DNA from: Alphaproteobacteria bacterium
GTDB taxonomy: Bacteria > Pseudomonadota > Alphaproteobacteria > Bin65
Assembly (NCBI GenBank): GCA_022819985.1
Contig: JAJEGH010000037.1
Location: forward strand, 1-64,000
Length of the DNA: 64,000 bases
Direction of reading: 5' to 3'
Positions 43,178-51,250 of this stretch are shown piece by piece (positions within the stretch are counted from its first letter, which is position 1; each line of letters starts with the position of its first letter). A program made the position numbers and the translations under genes. The notes beneath the pieces are model-generated. The model searched no databases. It was not told where the DNA came from and was given only the letters and a program-made list of their open reading frames with translations.

Positions 43178-43222
43178 TTGACACGTCTGACGGTTGCCTC
43201 TATTTATTCAAACGAACGTTTG
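43178..43222 (+). promoter_or_regulatory. Promoter and TetR operator of the beta-oxidation operon
   Basis: TTGACA (43178-43183) and TATTTA (43201-43206) are 17 bases apart, a near-consensus sigma-70 promoter. CAAACG-AA-CGTTTG (43209-43222), a perfect six-base inverted repeat, lies three bases after the -10 over the expected start site. It ends 24 bases before the TetR gene. Autorepression by that regulator is the simplest reading. Confidence 0.75.
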
Positions 43223-43245
43223 GTAGTGTTTGGGATGCCGCGCCC

Positions 43246-43881
43246 ATGCCCACCCGTAAGACCGACCGCGATGCCGTGATCGATGCGGCGCTGGAGCTGT
43301 TCCGCACCCGGGGCTACCACCATACCTCGGTGGCGGAGATCGCGGCGGCGTGCGGGCTGCTCAAGGGCAGCGTCTATCATTATTTCGCCGGCAAGCAGGA
43401 GATCGCCGCGGCGGCGCTCGACCGGGCGGTCACCGACTCGCGCGAAAAGATATTCGGCCTGGCGAACGACCCGGCCGTGCCGCCGGCCGCGCGCCTGCGC
43501 AGCCTGGCCGACGCGGTCGAGCGCTACTTCGCCGGGCGCGAGGGCGGCTGCCTGATGGGCTCGCTGGCGCTCGAGGTCGGCGATTCGATCCCCGAATTCC
43601 GCGAGCGGGTGCAGCGCTATTTCGACGATTGGAAGGCCGCCCTCACCGCCGTGCTCGAAGGCCGCTACGGCGCCGCCCGCGCCGGCGAACTGGCCGAGGA
43701 CGCCATCGCCCGCGCCCAGGGCGCCATCCTGCTGATGGAAGTCACCAAGGACCCGGCGGTGCTGCAGCGCGCCTGCCGCGATACCGTCGCCCTGCTGGAC
43801 GGCGTAAGCAAAACCGGGGCTCTCGCCGCCGCAGGGACCGCCGCAAAGGACAGACCGGAGCCATGGAAACAAGCATCGTAA
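43246..43881 (+). CDS. TetR/AcrR family transcriptional regulator
   Basis: A 211-residue TetR-family repressor. The DNA-binding domain is residues 1-55 (ALELFRTRGYHHTSVAEIAAACGLLKGSVYHYFAGKQEI). The C-terminal ligand domain resembles the group with LRSLADAVERYF and GCLMGSLALEVGD. It is the first gene of an operon with thiolase, hydratase-dehydrogenase and acyl-CoA dehydrogenase, so an acyl-CoA is a likely effector. Its 3' end overlaps the thiolase start by 19 bases. A palindrome lies over its promoter. Confidence 0.9.
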   Translation: MPTRKTDRDAVIDAALELFRTRGYHHTSVAEIAAACGLLKGSVYHYFAGKQEIAAAALDRAVTDSREKIFGLANDPAVPPAARLRSLADAVERYFAGREGGCLMGSLALEVGDSIPEFRERVQRYFDDWKAALTAVLEGRYGAARAGELAEDAIARAQGAILLMEVTKDPAVLQRACRDTVALLDGVSKTGALAAAGTAAKDRPEPWKQAS

Positions 43882-45008
43882 TCGCCGGCTACCGGCGTTC
43901 GCCCTTCCACTTCGCCACCAAGGGCGCGCTGGCGAAGGTCCGGCCCGACGATCTCGCCGCCGCCGTCATCCGCGCCCTGGTCGCGGAGAGCGGCGTCGAC
44001 CCGGCCGACATCGAGGACGTCATCCTCGGCAACGCCATGCCGGAGGGCGAGCAGGGCATGAATATGGGCCGCTACGCCGTGTTCCTCGCCGGCCTGCCGG
44101 TGACGGCGGCGGGCACGACGGTCAACAAATGGTGCGGCTCGTCCATGCAGGCGATCCACAACGCCGCCGGGCTGCTCAGCCTGGGCGCCGGCGAGGCCTA
44201 TGTCGCCGCCGGGGTCGAGAGCATGACACGGGTGCCGATGGGCGGCTTCAACCCGGCGCCCAACCCCGGCCTGATGGCGCGCTGGCCGGAGACCTACCAT
44301 TCCATGGGCCAGACCGCGGAGACCGTGGCCGAGCGCTACCAGGTGACCCGCGAGCGCCAGCAGGAATTCGCCGTCGCCTCCCACCGCAAGGCGGCGCAGG
44401 CGCGCGCCGAGGGCCGCTTCGCCGACGAGATCGTGCCGGTCGAAACGCCGGACGGCGGCACGGTGCGCGAGGACGGCGGCATCCGGCCGGACACCTCGGT
44501 CGAGGCGCTGGACGGGCTCAAGCCGGCTTTCCTGAAGGACGGCACGGTGACCGCCGGCACCTCCTCGCCGCTCACCGACGGCGCGTCGGCGACATTGATT
44601 TGCACGGAGGACTATGCCGACCGGAACGGCCTGCCGGTTCTGGCGCGAATCCGGGCCGTGGCCACGACCGGGCTGGAGCCGGAGATCATGGGCATGGGCC
44701 CCGTCGAGGCGACGCGCAAGGCGCTGGACCGGGCGGGGCTTTCCGCCGCGGATATCGACATTTTCGAGCTGAACGAGGCCTTCGCCTCCCAGGCGCTCGC
44801 CTGCATCCATGAGCTCGGCATCGATCCGGAGCGGGTCAACCTGGACGGCGGCGCCATCGCGATCGGCCATCCGCTCGGCGCGTCCGGCGTGCGGATCACC
44901 GGCAAGGCCGCGGCCGTGCTCAAGCGGGAAGGCGGCAAATTCGCGGTCGCCGCCATGTGCATCGGCGGCGGCCAGGGCATCGCCACGGTCGTGGAAGCGG
45001 CCGGGTGA
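43863..45008 (+). CDS. Acetyl-CoA C-acyltransferase (thiolase)
   Basis: A 381-residue thiolase. The nucleophile is Cys91 in NKWCGSSMQA. NEAFASQALACI, GGAIAIGHPLGASG and the final CIGGGQG motif (acid/base cysteine) are all present, so it is complete and active-looking. It performs the last step of fatty acid beta-oxidation, 3-ketoacyl-CoA plus CoA. It resembles the FadA/acetyl-CoA acyltransferase type rather than PhaA, but length alone does not settle this. The ATG overlaps the TetR gene by 19 bases. The gap to the next gene (45009-45212) holds a perfect palindrome. Confidence 0.93.
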   Translation: METSIVIAGYRRSPFHFATKGALAKVRPDDLAAAVIRALVAESGVDPADIEDVILGNAMPEGEQGMNMGRYAVFLAGLPVTAAGTTVNKWCGSSMQAIHNAAGLLSLGAGEAYVAAGVESMTRVPMGGFNPAPNPGLMARWPETYHSMGQTAETVAERYQVTRERQQEFAVASHRKAAQARAEGRFADEIVPVETPDGGTVREDGGIRPDTSVEALDGLKPAFLKDGTVTAGTSSPLTDGASATLICTEDYADRNGLPVLARIRAVATTGLEPEIMGMGPVEATRKALDRAGLSAADIDIFELNEAFASQALACIHELGIDPERVNLDGGAIAIGHPLGASGVRITGKAAAVLKREGGKFAVAAMCIGGGQGIATVVEAAG

Positions 45009-45091
45009 ATGCGTGGGCGGGGACAACATAAGCCGGCGCGAGGCGCGCGACGTGCGGAAGCGGTCCGGCGACCTTGCCTGCGGCCGGCATC

Positions 45092-45120
45092 GTAGGGGAG
45101 GGTTTCAAACCCTCCCCTAC
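45092..45120. repeat. Perfect 29-base palindromic repeat
   Basis: GTAGGGGAGGGTTT at 45092-45105 and its exact complement at 45107-45120 flank a single C. The 14-base arms are perfect. It lies in a 204-base gap inside the beta-oxidation operon, so the mRNA would form a strong stem-loop there. It resembles the dispersed REP-like elements common in alphaproteobacteria. Confidence 0.85.
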
Positions 45121-45212
45121 ACCCGGGTGTCGGCCACGGCGCAACACCGGACCTGCCCGGGATGGCGTTCTTCGAGACGGGCGAAGCACCTGCCTGCAAG
45201 GAGCTACGTGTA

Positions 45213-47534
45213 ATGGACATAAGGAAAGTCGCCGTGATCGGGTCGGGCATGATGGGCAGCGGGATCGCCGCCCAGGTCGCCAATGCCGGGGTGCCGGTCG
45301 TCCTGATGGATATCGTGCCCGAGGGCGCGGAGAGCCGGAATGCGCTGGCCGAGGGCGCCGTCGCGCGCCTGCTGAAGCAGGATCCGGCGCCCTTCATGCA
45401 CAAGCACAACGCCCGGCTGGTCGAGCCGGCCAATCTGGAGGACGATCTGGAGAAGCTGGGCGATTGCGACTGGATCGTCGAGGCGGTGCTAGAAGATTTA
45501 GCCGTAAAGTATACTGTATACCATAAAATAAACTTATTCATAAAACCGGGCGCGGCGGTGACATCGAACACGTCGACCATCCCGTTGGCGAAATTGCTCG
45601 ACGGGATGGACGATGCGTTCGCCGCCCGCTTCTTCATCACGCATTTCTTCAACCCGCCGCGCTATCTGCGCCTGCTGGAGATCGTCTCCGGCCCGCGCAC
45701 CGACCCGGAAACGCTCGGGGCCGTCAGCCGGTTCTGCGATGTCCGGCTCGGCAAGACCGTGATCGCCTGCAACGACACGCCGGGCTTCCTCGCCAACCGG
45801 ATCGGCGGCTACTGGATCCAGACCGCGATCAACGGCGCGATGGATCTGGGGCTGACGGTCGAGGAGGCCGACGCCGTCGGCGGCCGGCCGATGGGCGTGC
45901 CCAGGACCGGCATCTTCGGCCTGATGGACCTGGTCGGCATCGATCTCATGCCGCAGGTCGCGGCCAGCATGATCGCGAGCCTGCCGGCGGACGACCCCTA
46001 TGTCCGGGACTTCCGCGAACACGATCTCGTCCGGCGCATGATCGAGACGGGCCATACCGGCCGCAAGGGCAAGGGCGGCTTCTACCGGCTCAACCGCGAG
46101 AGCGGTGAAAAAGTGAAGGAGTCGATCGACCTGGCGACCGGCGACTATGCGCCGTCGCGCCGGTCGGAGCTGGAAAGCGCGCGTGCCGGAGCGAAGGACC
46201 TGCGCGCCCTGACCGAGCATCCGGACCGCGGCGGGCAATGGGCCTGGCGCGTGCTTTCCAACGTCATCGGCTACAGCGCCGCGCTCGTGCCGGAGATCGC
46301 GGATTCGGTCGCCGACGTCGATGCCGCGATGCGCCTGGGCTACGCCTGGAAACGGGGCCCGTTCGAACTGGCCGACCGGCTCGGCCCCGCTTATGTCGCA
46401 GGCCGGCTGCGCGACGAGGGCCGGGACGTGCCGGCGCTGCTCGACCGGGTCGGCGACGGGACATTCTACCGGGTCGCCGACGGCCGCCTCCAGGTCTTCG
46501 GCGCGGACGGCGTCTATCGCCCGGTCGAACGGCCCGACGGCGTGTTGCTGCTCGAGGATATCAAGCGCGCCGCTGAACCCATCGAGCGCAACGGCTCCGC
46601 CAGCTTGTGGGATATCGGCGACGGGGTCGCCTGCTTCGAGGTCCATACCAGGATGAATGCGCTGGATCCCGATGTCGTTACGCTGCTTCAGAAGTCGCTG
46701 AAACTTGTGGAAAAGGAATTCAAGGCGCTGGTGCTCTACAACGAGGGCGCCAACTTCTCCGTCGGCGCCAATCTCGGCCTGGCCCTGTTCGCCGCCAATG
46801 TCGGCGTCTGGCCGATGATCGAGGGCATGCTGGAGAACGGCCAGAAGGCGATGAAGGCGATGAAATACGCCGCCTTCCCGGTCGTCGCCGCGCCGTCCGG
46901 CATGGCGCTGGGCGGCGGCTGCGAACTGCTGCTCCACGCCGCGGCGGTGCAGGCCCATGCCGAGACCTATGCCGGGCTGGTCGAGGCCGGCGTCGGCGTC
47001 CTGCCCGGCTGGGGCGGTTGCAAGGAGATGCTGGTCCGCCACACGCTGGACGAAAAACGCCCGAACGGGCCGCTGCCGCCGGTCGCCAAGGCCTTCGAAC
47101 AGATCTCGATGGCGGCGGTCGCCAAATCGGCGCAGGAAGCCCGGGACATGCATATCCTGCGCGAGAGCGACGGCATCACCATGAACCGGGACCGGCTGCT
47201 CTACGAGGCGAAACGGAAAGCCCTGTCTCTATCGGACGGATACGAGAAGCCCGAAGCGGTCGATCTCAACCTGCCGGGTGCGAACGGCAAGGCGGCGCTG
47301 GATCTTGCGGTCGAGGGTTTCGCGCTCCAGGGCCTGGCCCTGCCGCACGACCGGGTCGTGGCCGGCGAGATCGCCACGGTGCTGACCGGCGGAGACACCG
47401 ACGTGACGGAGACCGTCTCCGAAGACCGGCTTTTCGCGCTGGAGCGCCAGAGCTTCATGACGCTGCTGAAGACCGAGCCGACGCTGGCCCGCATCGAACA
47501 CATGCTCGACACCGGCAAACCGCTGCGCAACTAG
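45213..47534 (+). CDS. Bifunctional 3-hydroxyacyl-CoA dehydrogenase/enoyl-CoA hydratase
   Basis: A 773-residue multifunctional beta-oxidation enzyme. The NAD motif VIGSGMMGSGIA is near residues 9-20. SNTSTIPLAKLLDGM and FFITHFFNPPRYLRLLEI are dehydrogenase motifs, and HTGRKGKGGFY closes the first HAD-C domain. The hydratase/crotonase part is C-terminal (about 470 on: NEGANFSVGANLGLALFAAN, SGMALGGGCELLLHAA), the reverse of the E. coli FadB order and typical of alphaproteobacterial FadB-like enzymes. AAGGAG lies nine bases before the ATG. A 57-base AT-rich stretch at 45489-45545 uses rare codons (CTA, TTA, GTA, ATA) absent from the rest of the gene. Confidence 0.94.
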   Translation: MDIRKVAVIGSGMMGSGIAAQVANAGVPVVLMDIVPEGAESRNALAEGAVARLLKQDPAPFMHKHNARLVEPANLEDDLEKLGDCDWIVEAVLEDLAVKYTVYHKINLFIKPGAAVTSNTSTIPLAKLLDGMDDAFAARFFITHFFNPPRYLRLLEIVSGPRTDPETLGAVSRFCDVRLGKTVIACNDTPGFLANRIGGYWIQTAINGAMDLGLTVEEADAVGGRPMGVPRTGIFGLMDLVGIDLMPQVAASMIASLPADDPYVRDFREHDLVRRMIETGHTGRKGKGGFYRLNRESGEKVKESIDLATGDYAPSRRSELESARAGAKDLRALTEHPDRGGQWAWRVLSNVIGYSAALVPEIADSVADVDAAMRLGYAWKRGPFELADRLGPAYVAGRLRDEGRDVPALLDRVGDGTFYRVADGRLQVFGADGVYRPVERPDGVLLLEDIKRAAEPIERNGSASLWDIGDGVACFEVHTRMNALDPDVVTLLQKSLKLVEKEFKALVLYNEGANFSVGANLGLALFAANVGVWPMIEGMLENGQKAMKAMKYAAFPVVAAPSGMALGGGCELLLHAAAVQAHAETYAGLVEAGVGVLPGWGGCKEMLVRHTLDEKRPNGPLPPVAKAFEQISMAAVAKSAQEARDMHILRESDGITMNRDRLLYEAKRKALSLSDGYEKPEAVDLNLPGANGKAALDLAVEGFALQGLALPHDRVVAGEIATVLTGGDTDVTETVSEDRLFALERQSFMTLLKTEPTLARIEHMLDTGKPLRN

Positions 47535-47564
47535 GCCCGCAACCGGCGAAAGGACCCGAACCCC

Positions 47565-49361
47565 ATGCCCGTCTACACTGCCCCGCTCGACGACATGCGC
47601 TTCGTGCTCAACGACGTGCTCGGCTACGAGTCGGCGGTCGCCGGCCTCGAGGGCTACGGCGAGGCGACGCCGGACCTGGTCGACGCCATCCTCGATGAGG
47701 CGGCAAAGTTCTGCGAGAACGAGCTGCTGCCGCTGAACCTGCCCGGCGACGCCGAGGGCTGCACCTACGAGAACGGCGTGGTGCATACGCCCGAAGGCTT
47801 CAAAGAGGCCTACACGCTTTACGCCGAGGGCGGCTGGATGGGCCTGACCTGCGATCCGGAGTATGGCGGCCAGGGCCTGCCCAAATCGATCGGCTTCGCC
47901 ATCGAGGAAATGATCTGCTCGGCCAACATGGCCTTCGGCATGTATCCCGGCCTCAGCCACGGCGCCTACAACGCCATCGAGAAATGGGCTGGCGACGGGC
48001 TCAAGGATCTTTACCTGCCGAAGCTGGCGAGCGGCGCCTGGGCGGGCACCATGTGCCTGACCGAGCCGCAGTGCGGCACCGATCTCGGCCTGATCCGCAC
48101 GAAGGCCGTGCCGCAGGCGGACGGCAGCCACGCCATCACCGGCACCAAGATCTTCATCTCGGCCGGCGAGCACGACCTGACCGGGAACATCGTGCATCTT
48201 GTGCTCGCCCGGCTGCCCGACGCGCCGCCCGGCATCCGCGGCATCAGTCTGTTCGTCGTGCCGAAGTTCCTGCCGAAAGCGGAGAATGGCGGCTGGACAG
48301 CCGGCGCCCGCAACGGCGTGCGCTGCGGCGCCATCGAGCACAAGATGGGCATCCGGGCCTCGGCGACCTGCGTGATGAATTTCGACGACGCGGCGGGCTG
48401 GCTGGTCGGCGCGCCGCACAAGGGCATGCGCGCCATGTTCTCGATGATGAACGCGGCGCGCCTCGGCGTCGGCATGCAGGGCCTGGGTCTGGCCGAGGTC
48501 GCGCACCAGAATGCCGTCGCCTACGCGAAGGACCGGGCGCAGGGCCGGGCGCTGTCCGGCGCGAAATACCCGGATGCGCCGGCCGACCCGATCATCGTCC
48601 ATCCGGACGTGCGCCGGATGCTGCTCCGGCAGCGCGCCATGACCGAGGGCGCCCGGGCGCTGGCCTACTGGACCGGCATGCAGATCGACATCGCCGAGCG
48701 CCATGAGGACGAGGCGGTCCGGCGGGCGGCGGAGGATTTCGTCGCGGTCATCACGCCGGTCGTCAAGGCGCTGTTCACCGATCACGGCTTCGAGGCCGCC
48801 AACCTCGCCGTGCAGACCTATGGCGGCCACGGCTATATCCACGAACACGGCATCGAGCAGTTCGTGCGCGACGCCCGGATCACCCAGCTCTACGAGGGCA
48901 CCAACGGGATCCAGGCGCTCGACCTGATCGGCCGCAAGATGCCGGAGGGCGGTGGCCGGCTGCTGCGCCGCTTCTTCCACCCGGTCCAGGAATTTCTGTT
49001 CGCCCATTCGGCCGATCCGCAGATGAAGGAATTCTGCCGGCCGCTCATGGCCGCCTTCGGCCAGCTTCAGCAGGTCACGCTGCTGCTGGCGCAGAAGGGG
49101 CTGGCCGATCCGGAAGAGTCGGCGGCGGCGGCGAGCGAGTATCTCCGCTTCTTCGGCCTGGTCGCCGTCGGCTGGATGTGGGCGCGCATCGCGAAGGCCG
49201 TACTGGAGAAAGCGGGGGACGATCCTGCCGGCTTCCATGCCGCCAAGCTGGACGTCGCCCGCTTCTACATGAAGAAGGTTCTGCCCGAGACCGCCTCGCT
49301 CGGCCTCTCCATCCAGGCCGGCAAGAAGCCGCTCATGGCGATGGCAGATTCGGCGTTCTAG
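47565..49361 (+). CDS. Acyl-CoA dehydrogenase (long, DmdC/FadE-like with C-terminal domain)
   Basis: A 598-residue acyl-CoA dehydrogenase, the size of the DmdC/3-methylmercaptopropionyl-CoA dehydrogenase-like group. MCLTEPQCGTDLGLIRTKA near 164-182 and ITGTKIFISAGEHDLT are FAD/substrate-loop motifs. The catalytic base region is in QLYEGTNGIQALDLIGRK, with YGGHGYIHEHGIEQF just before it. The C-terminal extension from about 470 is the acyl-CoA dehydrogenase C domain. Acts on fatty acyl-CoA or a related thioester. Thirty bases downstream of the bifunctional enzyme, it completes the TetR-controlled operon. Confidence 0.92.
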   Translation: MPVYTAPLDDMRFVLNDVLGYESAVAGLEGYGEATPDLVDAILDEAAKFCENELLPLNLPGDAEGCTYENGVVHTPEGFKEAYTLYAEGGWMGLTCDPEYGGQGLPKSIGFAIEEMICSANMAFGMYPGLSHGAYNAIEKWAGDGLKDLYLPKLASGAWAGTMCLTEPQCGTDLGLIRTKAVPQADGSHAITGTKIFISAGEHDLTGNIVHLVLARLPDAPPGIRGISLFVVPKFLPKAENGGWTAGARNGVRCGAIEHKMGIRASATCVMNFDDAAGWLVGAPHKGMRAMFSMMNAARLGVGMQGLGLAEVAHQNAVAYAKDRAQGRALSGAKYPDAPADPIIVHPDVRRMLLRQRAMTEGARALAYWTGMQIDIAERHEDEAVRRAAEDFVAVITPVVKALFTDHGFEAANLAVQTYGGHGYIHEHGIEQFVRDARITQLYEGTNGIQALDLIGRKMPEGGGRLLRRFFHPVQEFLFAHSADPQMKEFCRPLMAAFGQLQQVTLLLAQKGLADPEESAAAASEYLRFFGLVAVGWMWARIAKAVLEKAGDDPAGFHAAKLDVARFYMKKVLPETASLGLSIQAGKKPLMAMADSAF

Positions 49362-49390
49362 GCCCTTTGGCGCAAGACGGCGGGCGAGGT

Positions 49391-50290
49391 ATGGATCCGG
49401 AAAAGGCGGCGGCCGCCGGCAGCGGGCCGCTCTGGCGAACGATGACGCCGGAGCAGCTTGAGCGGGAATACTCCCCCAGTTCGGCCATCGGCGGCGACTA
49501 CGCGCCGTTCATCCGGGACTATATTGCCGGGAGCGAACGCGCGCGCGCCGCCTGCAGACGCGTTGAGACCCTGGCCTATGGCGGCGGGGCTTCCAACTCG
49601 ATCGATATCGCCCTGCCCGAAAACGGCAAGGACCATCCGCTCATCGTGTACATTCACGGCGGCTATTGGCAGGAGCTTTCGAAGATCGAGTCCTTTTGCG
49701 GTGCGGACAGATTTTGCCGACGGGGAATCGCCTATGCAGCGGTCGACTACACGCTCGCGCCGCAGGCCGGCCTGCCGCAGATCGTGCAGGAATGCCGGTC
49801 CGCGCTCGACACCCTGTTCGACCGGGCCGGCGCGCTGGGAGTCGACCCGAAGCGCGTCTTCGTCGCCGGCAGTTCGGCCGGCGGGCACCTCGCCGCCATG
49901 TGCTGTTGTGCAGCGCCCGGGGCCCGCGAACCAACCCGTCAGCGCATTGCCGGCGCCATTCTTCTTTCGGGCGTCTACGAGCTGGAGCCGCTCGTGCAAA
50001 CCAGCATCAACGAGGCTGTCGGCATGAGCGTGCAGGAAGCGCGCCGGAACTCGCCGCTTCTTCTCGATCTCGCTTCGTTTCCCGATGCGATCGTGACCTG
50101 GGCGGAGCGCGAGACCGCGGAATTCAAACGGCAAAGCCGGGCGCTGAGCCGGCGCCTCGGGAGGCCGGGCCGCTCGGTCCGCACCTTCGAAAGCCCGGCC
50201 AGAAACCATTTCGACCTGGTATTCGATATGGCCGACCCGGATACCAAGCTCGGGAACAGCATTCTGGAACTCATAGGGGAAGGGCGCTGA
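49391..50290 (+). CDS. Alpha/beta hydrolase, probable kynurenine formamidase
   Basis: A 299-residue alpha/beta hydrolase. The oxyanion motif is HGGYWQE, the nucleophile is in GSSAGGHLAAM and the C-terminal histidine is in RNHFDLVFDM. LEREYSPSSAIGGDY near 20-34 is typical of arylformamidase-type hydrolases. The HGGxW motif and the direct link to tryptophan 2,3-dioxygenase (two bases between genes) make N-formylkynurenine hydrolysis the likely job. It is the eukaryote-like alpha/beta hydrolase form, not the metal-dependent KynB cyclase-fold form. GAGGT precedes the ATG. It is 29 bases after the acyl-CoA dehydrogenase. Confidence 0.82.
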   Translation: MDPEKAAAAGSGPLWRTMTPEQLEREYSPSSAIGGDYAPFIRDYIAGSERARAACRRVETLAYGGGASNSIDIALPENGKDHPLIVYIHGGYWQELSKIESFCGADRFCRRGIAYAAVDYTLAPQAGLPQIVQECRSALDTLFDRAGALGVDPKRVFVAGSSAGGHLAAMCCCAAPGAREPTRQRIAGAILLSGVYELEPLVQTSINEAVGMSVQEARRNSPLLLDLASFPDAIVTWAERETAEFKRQSRALSRRLGRPGRSVRTFESPARNHFDLVFDMADPDTKLGNSILELIGEGR

Positions 50291-50292
50291 AA

Positions 50293-51231
50293 ATGCCGGA
50301 TTTCAAGCCGATCATTCCGCAGGTCGTCGATCCGGAGGGCGTGGTCTGCTCGATCGAACCGCGGCCGATGGGCAAATCGAGCGGCGAAGCCAGGGCCAGG
50401 GCGGTCGAACGGACCGGCGGGGCGCCACGGATCGAGCATGAGGGCCGGTCGAACCCTTACATCGACTACCAGTCGCTCGACCTGATGCACTCGCTACAGC
50501 ATCTGCGCAGCGAGGGCTATGACGAGATGTGCTTCTACATCATGGGGCAGTGCAAGGAACTGCTGTTCCGCGGGTTGCACATGGAGTTCGTGAACGCGCG
50601 CGAGCAGCTGAGGCAGGACAATCTCGCGAACGCGCTCCAGATCCTGTCGCGGTGCAGGGCGTATGTCGATTACATCGCGAACTCATGGAACGTGCTCGGA
50701 ACCATCACCTCCGAAGGCTTCAACCAGTTCCGCGACTATCTTTCGACCGCTTCCGGGCAGCTGTCCTACATGTACCGCCATGTCGAGTTCATTCTCGGCA
50801 ACAAGGACGCCCGCCTGGCCGCGGCGCACAGGAATGTCCCGCACGTCTGGCCGGCGATCGAAGAGGCGTTCGAAAGCCCGAGCCTGTACGACGAGGTGCT
50901 GAAATTCCTGCACCGGCGGGGATACCGGATCGACGGGTCCGCGCTCGAACGGGACTGGACGCAACCGTACACGTCCGACGAATCGGTCCGGCAGGCCTGG
51001 CTGGATGTCTACGGGACGCCGACGGCCGACAACCCCGAATACCGCCTGGCCGAAGCGCTGGTGAGCCTGGACGAGGCCTTTTCCATCTATCGCTGGCGGC
51101 ACTTCGTGACGGTGCACAAGATCATCGGGTTCAAACCCGGAACGGGCGGATCCGCCGGCGTCGGCTGGCTGCAGAATGTCACCAACCACAAATTCTTCCC
51201 GGAACTGTGGGAAATCCGCGACGAGCTTTAG
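50293..51231 (+). CDS. kynA: Tryptophan 2,3-dioxygenase
   Basis: Opens the indole ring of tryptophan to N-formylkynurenine with a heme cofactor. The 312-residue protein shows NPYIDYQSLDLMHSLQHLRS near 55-74, with the distal-side histidine. MCFYIMGQCKELLFRGLHMEFVNAREQL and SAGVGWLQN complete the TDO fold. The proximal heme histidine is in SIYRWRHFVTVHKIIGFKPGTGG near 262-288. The first 50 residues are unconserved. It follows the formamidase by two bases, and no kynureninase or later pathway gene is visible. Confidence 0.93.
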   Translation: MPDFKPIIPQVVDPEGVVCSIEPRPMGKSSGEARARAVERTGGAPRIEHEGRSNPYIDYQSLDLMHSLQHLRSEGYDEMCFYIMGQCKELLFRGLHMEFVNAREQLRQDNLANALQILSRCRAYVDYIANSWNVLGTITSEGFNQFRDYLSTASGQLSYMYRHVEFILGNKDARLAAAHRNVPHVWPAIEEAFESPSLYDEVLKFLHRRGYRIDGSALERDWTQPYTSDESVRQAWLDVYGTPTADNPEYRLAEALVSLDEAFSIYRWRHFVTVHKIIGFKPGTGGSAGVGWLQNVTNHKFFPELWEIRDEL

Positions 51232-51250
51232 CGTCGAGCGGGCGCTGGCC

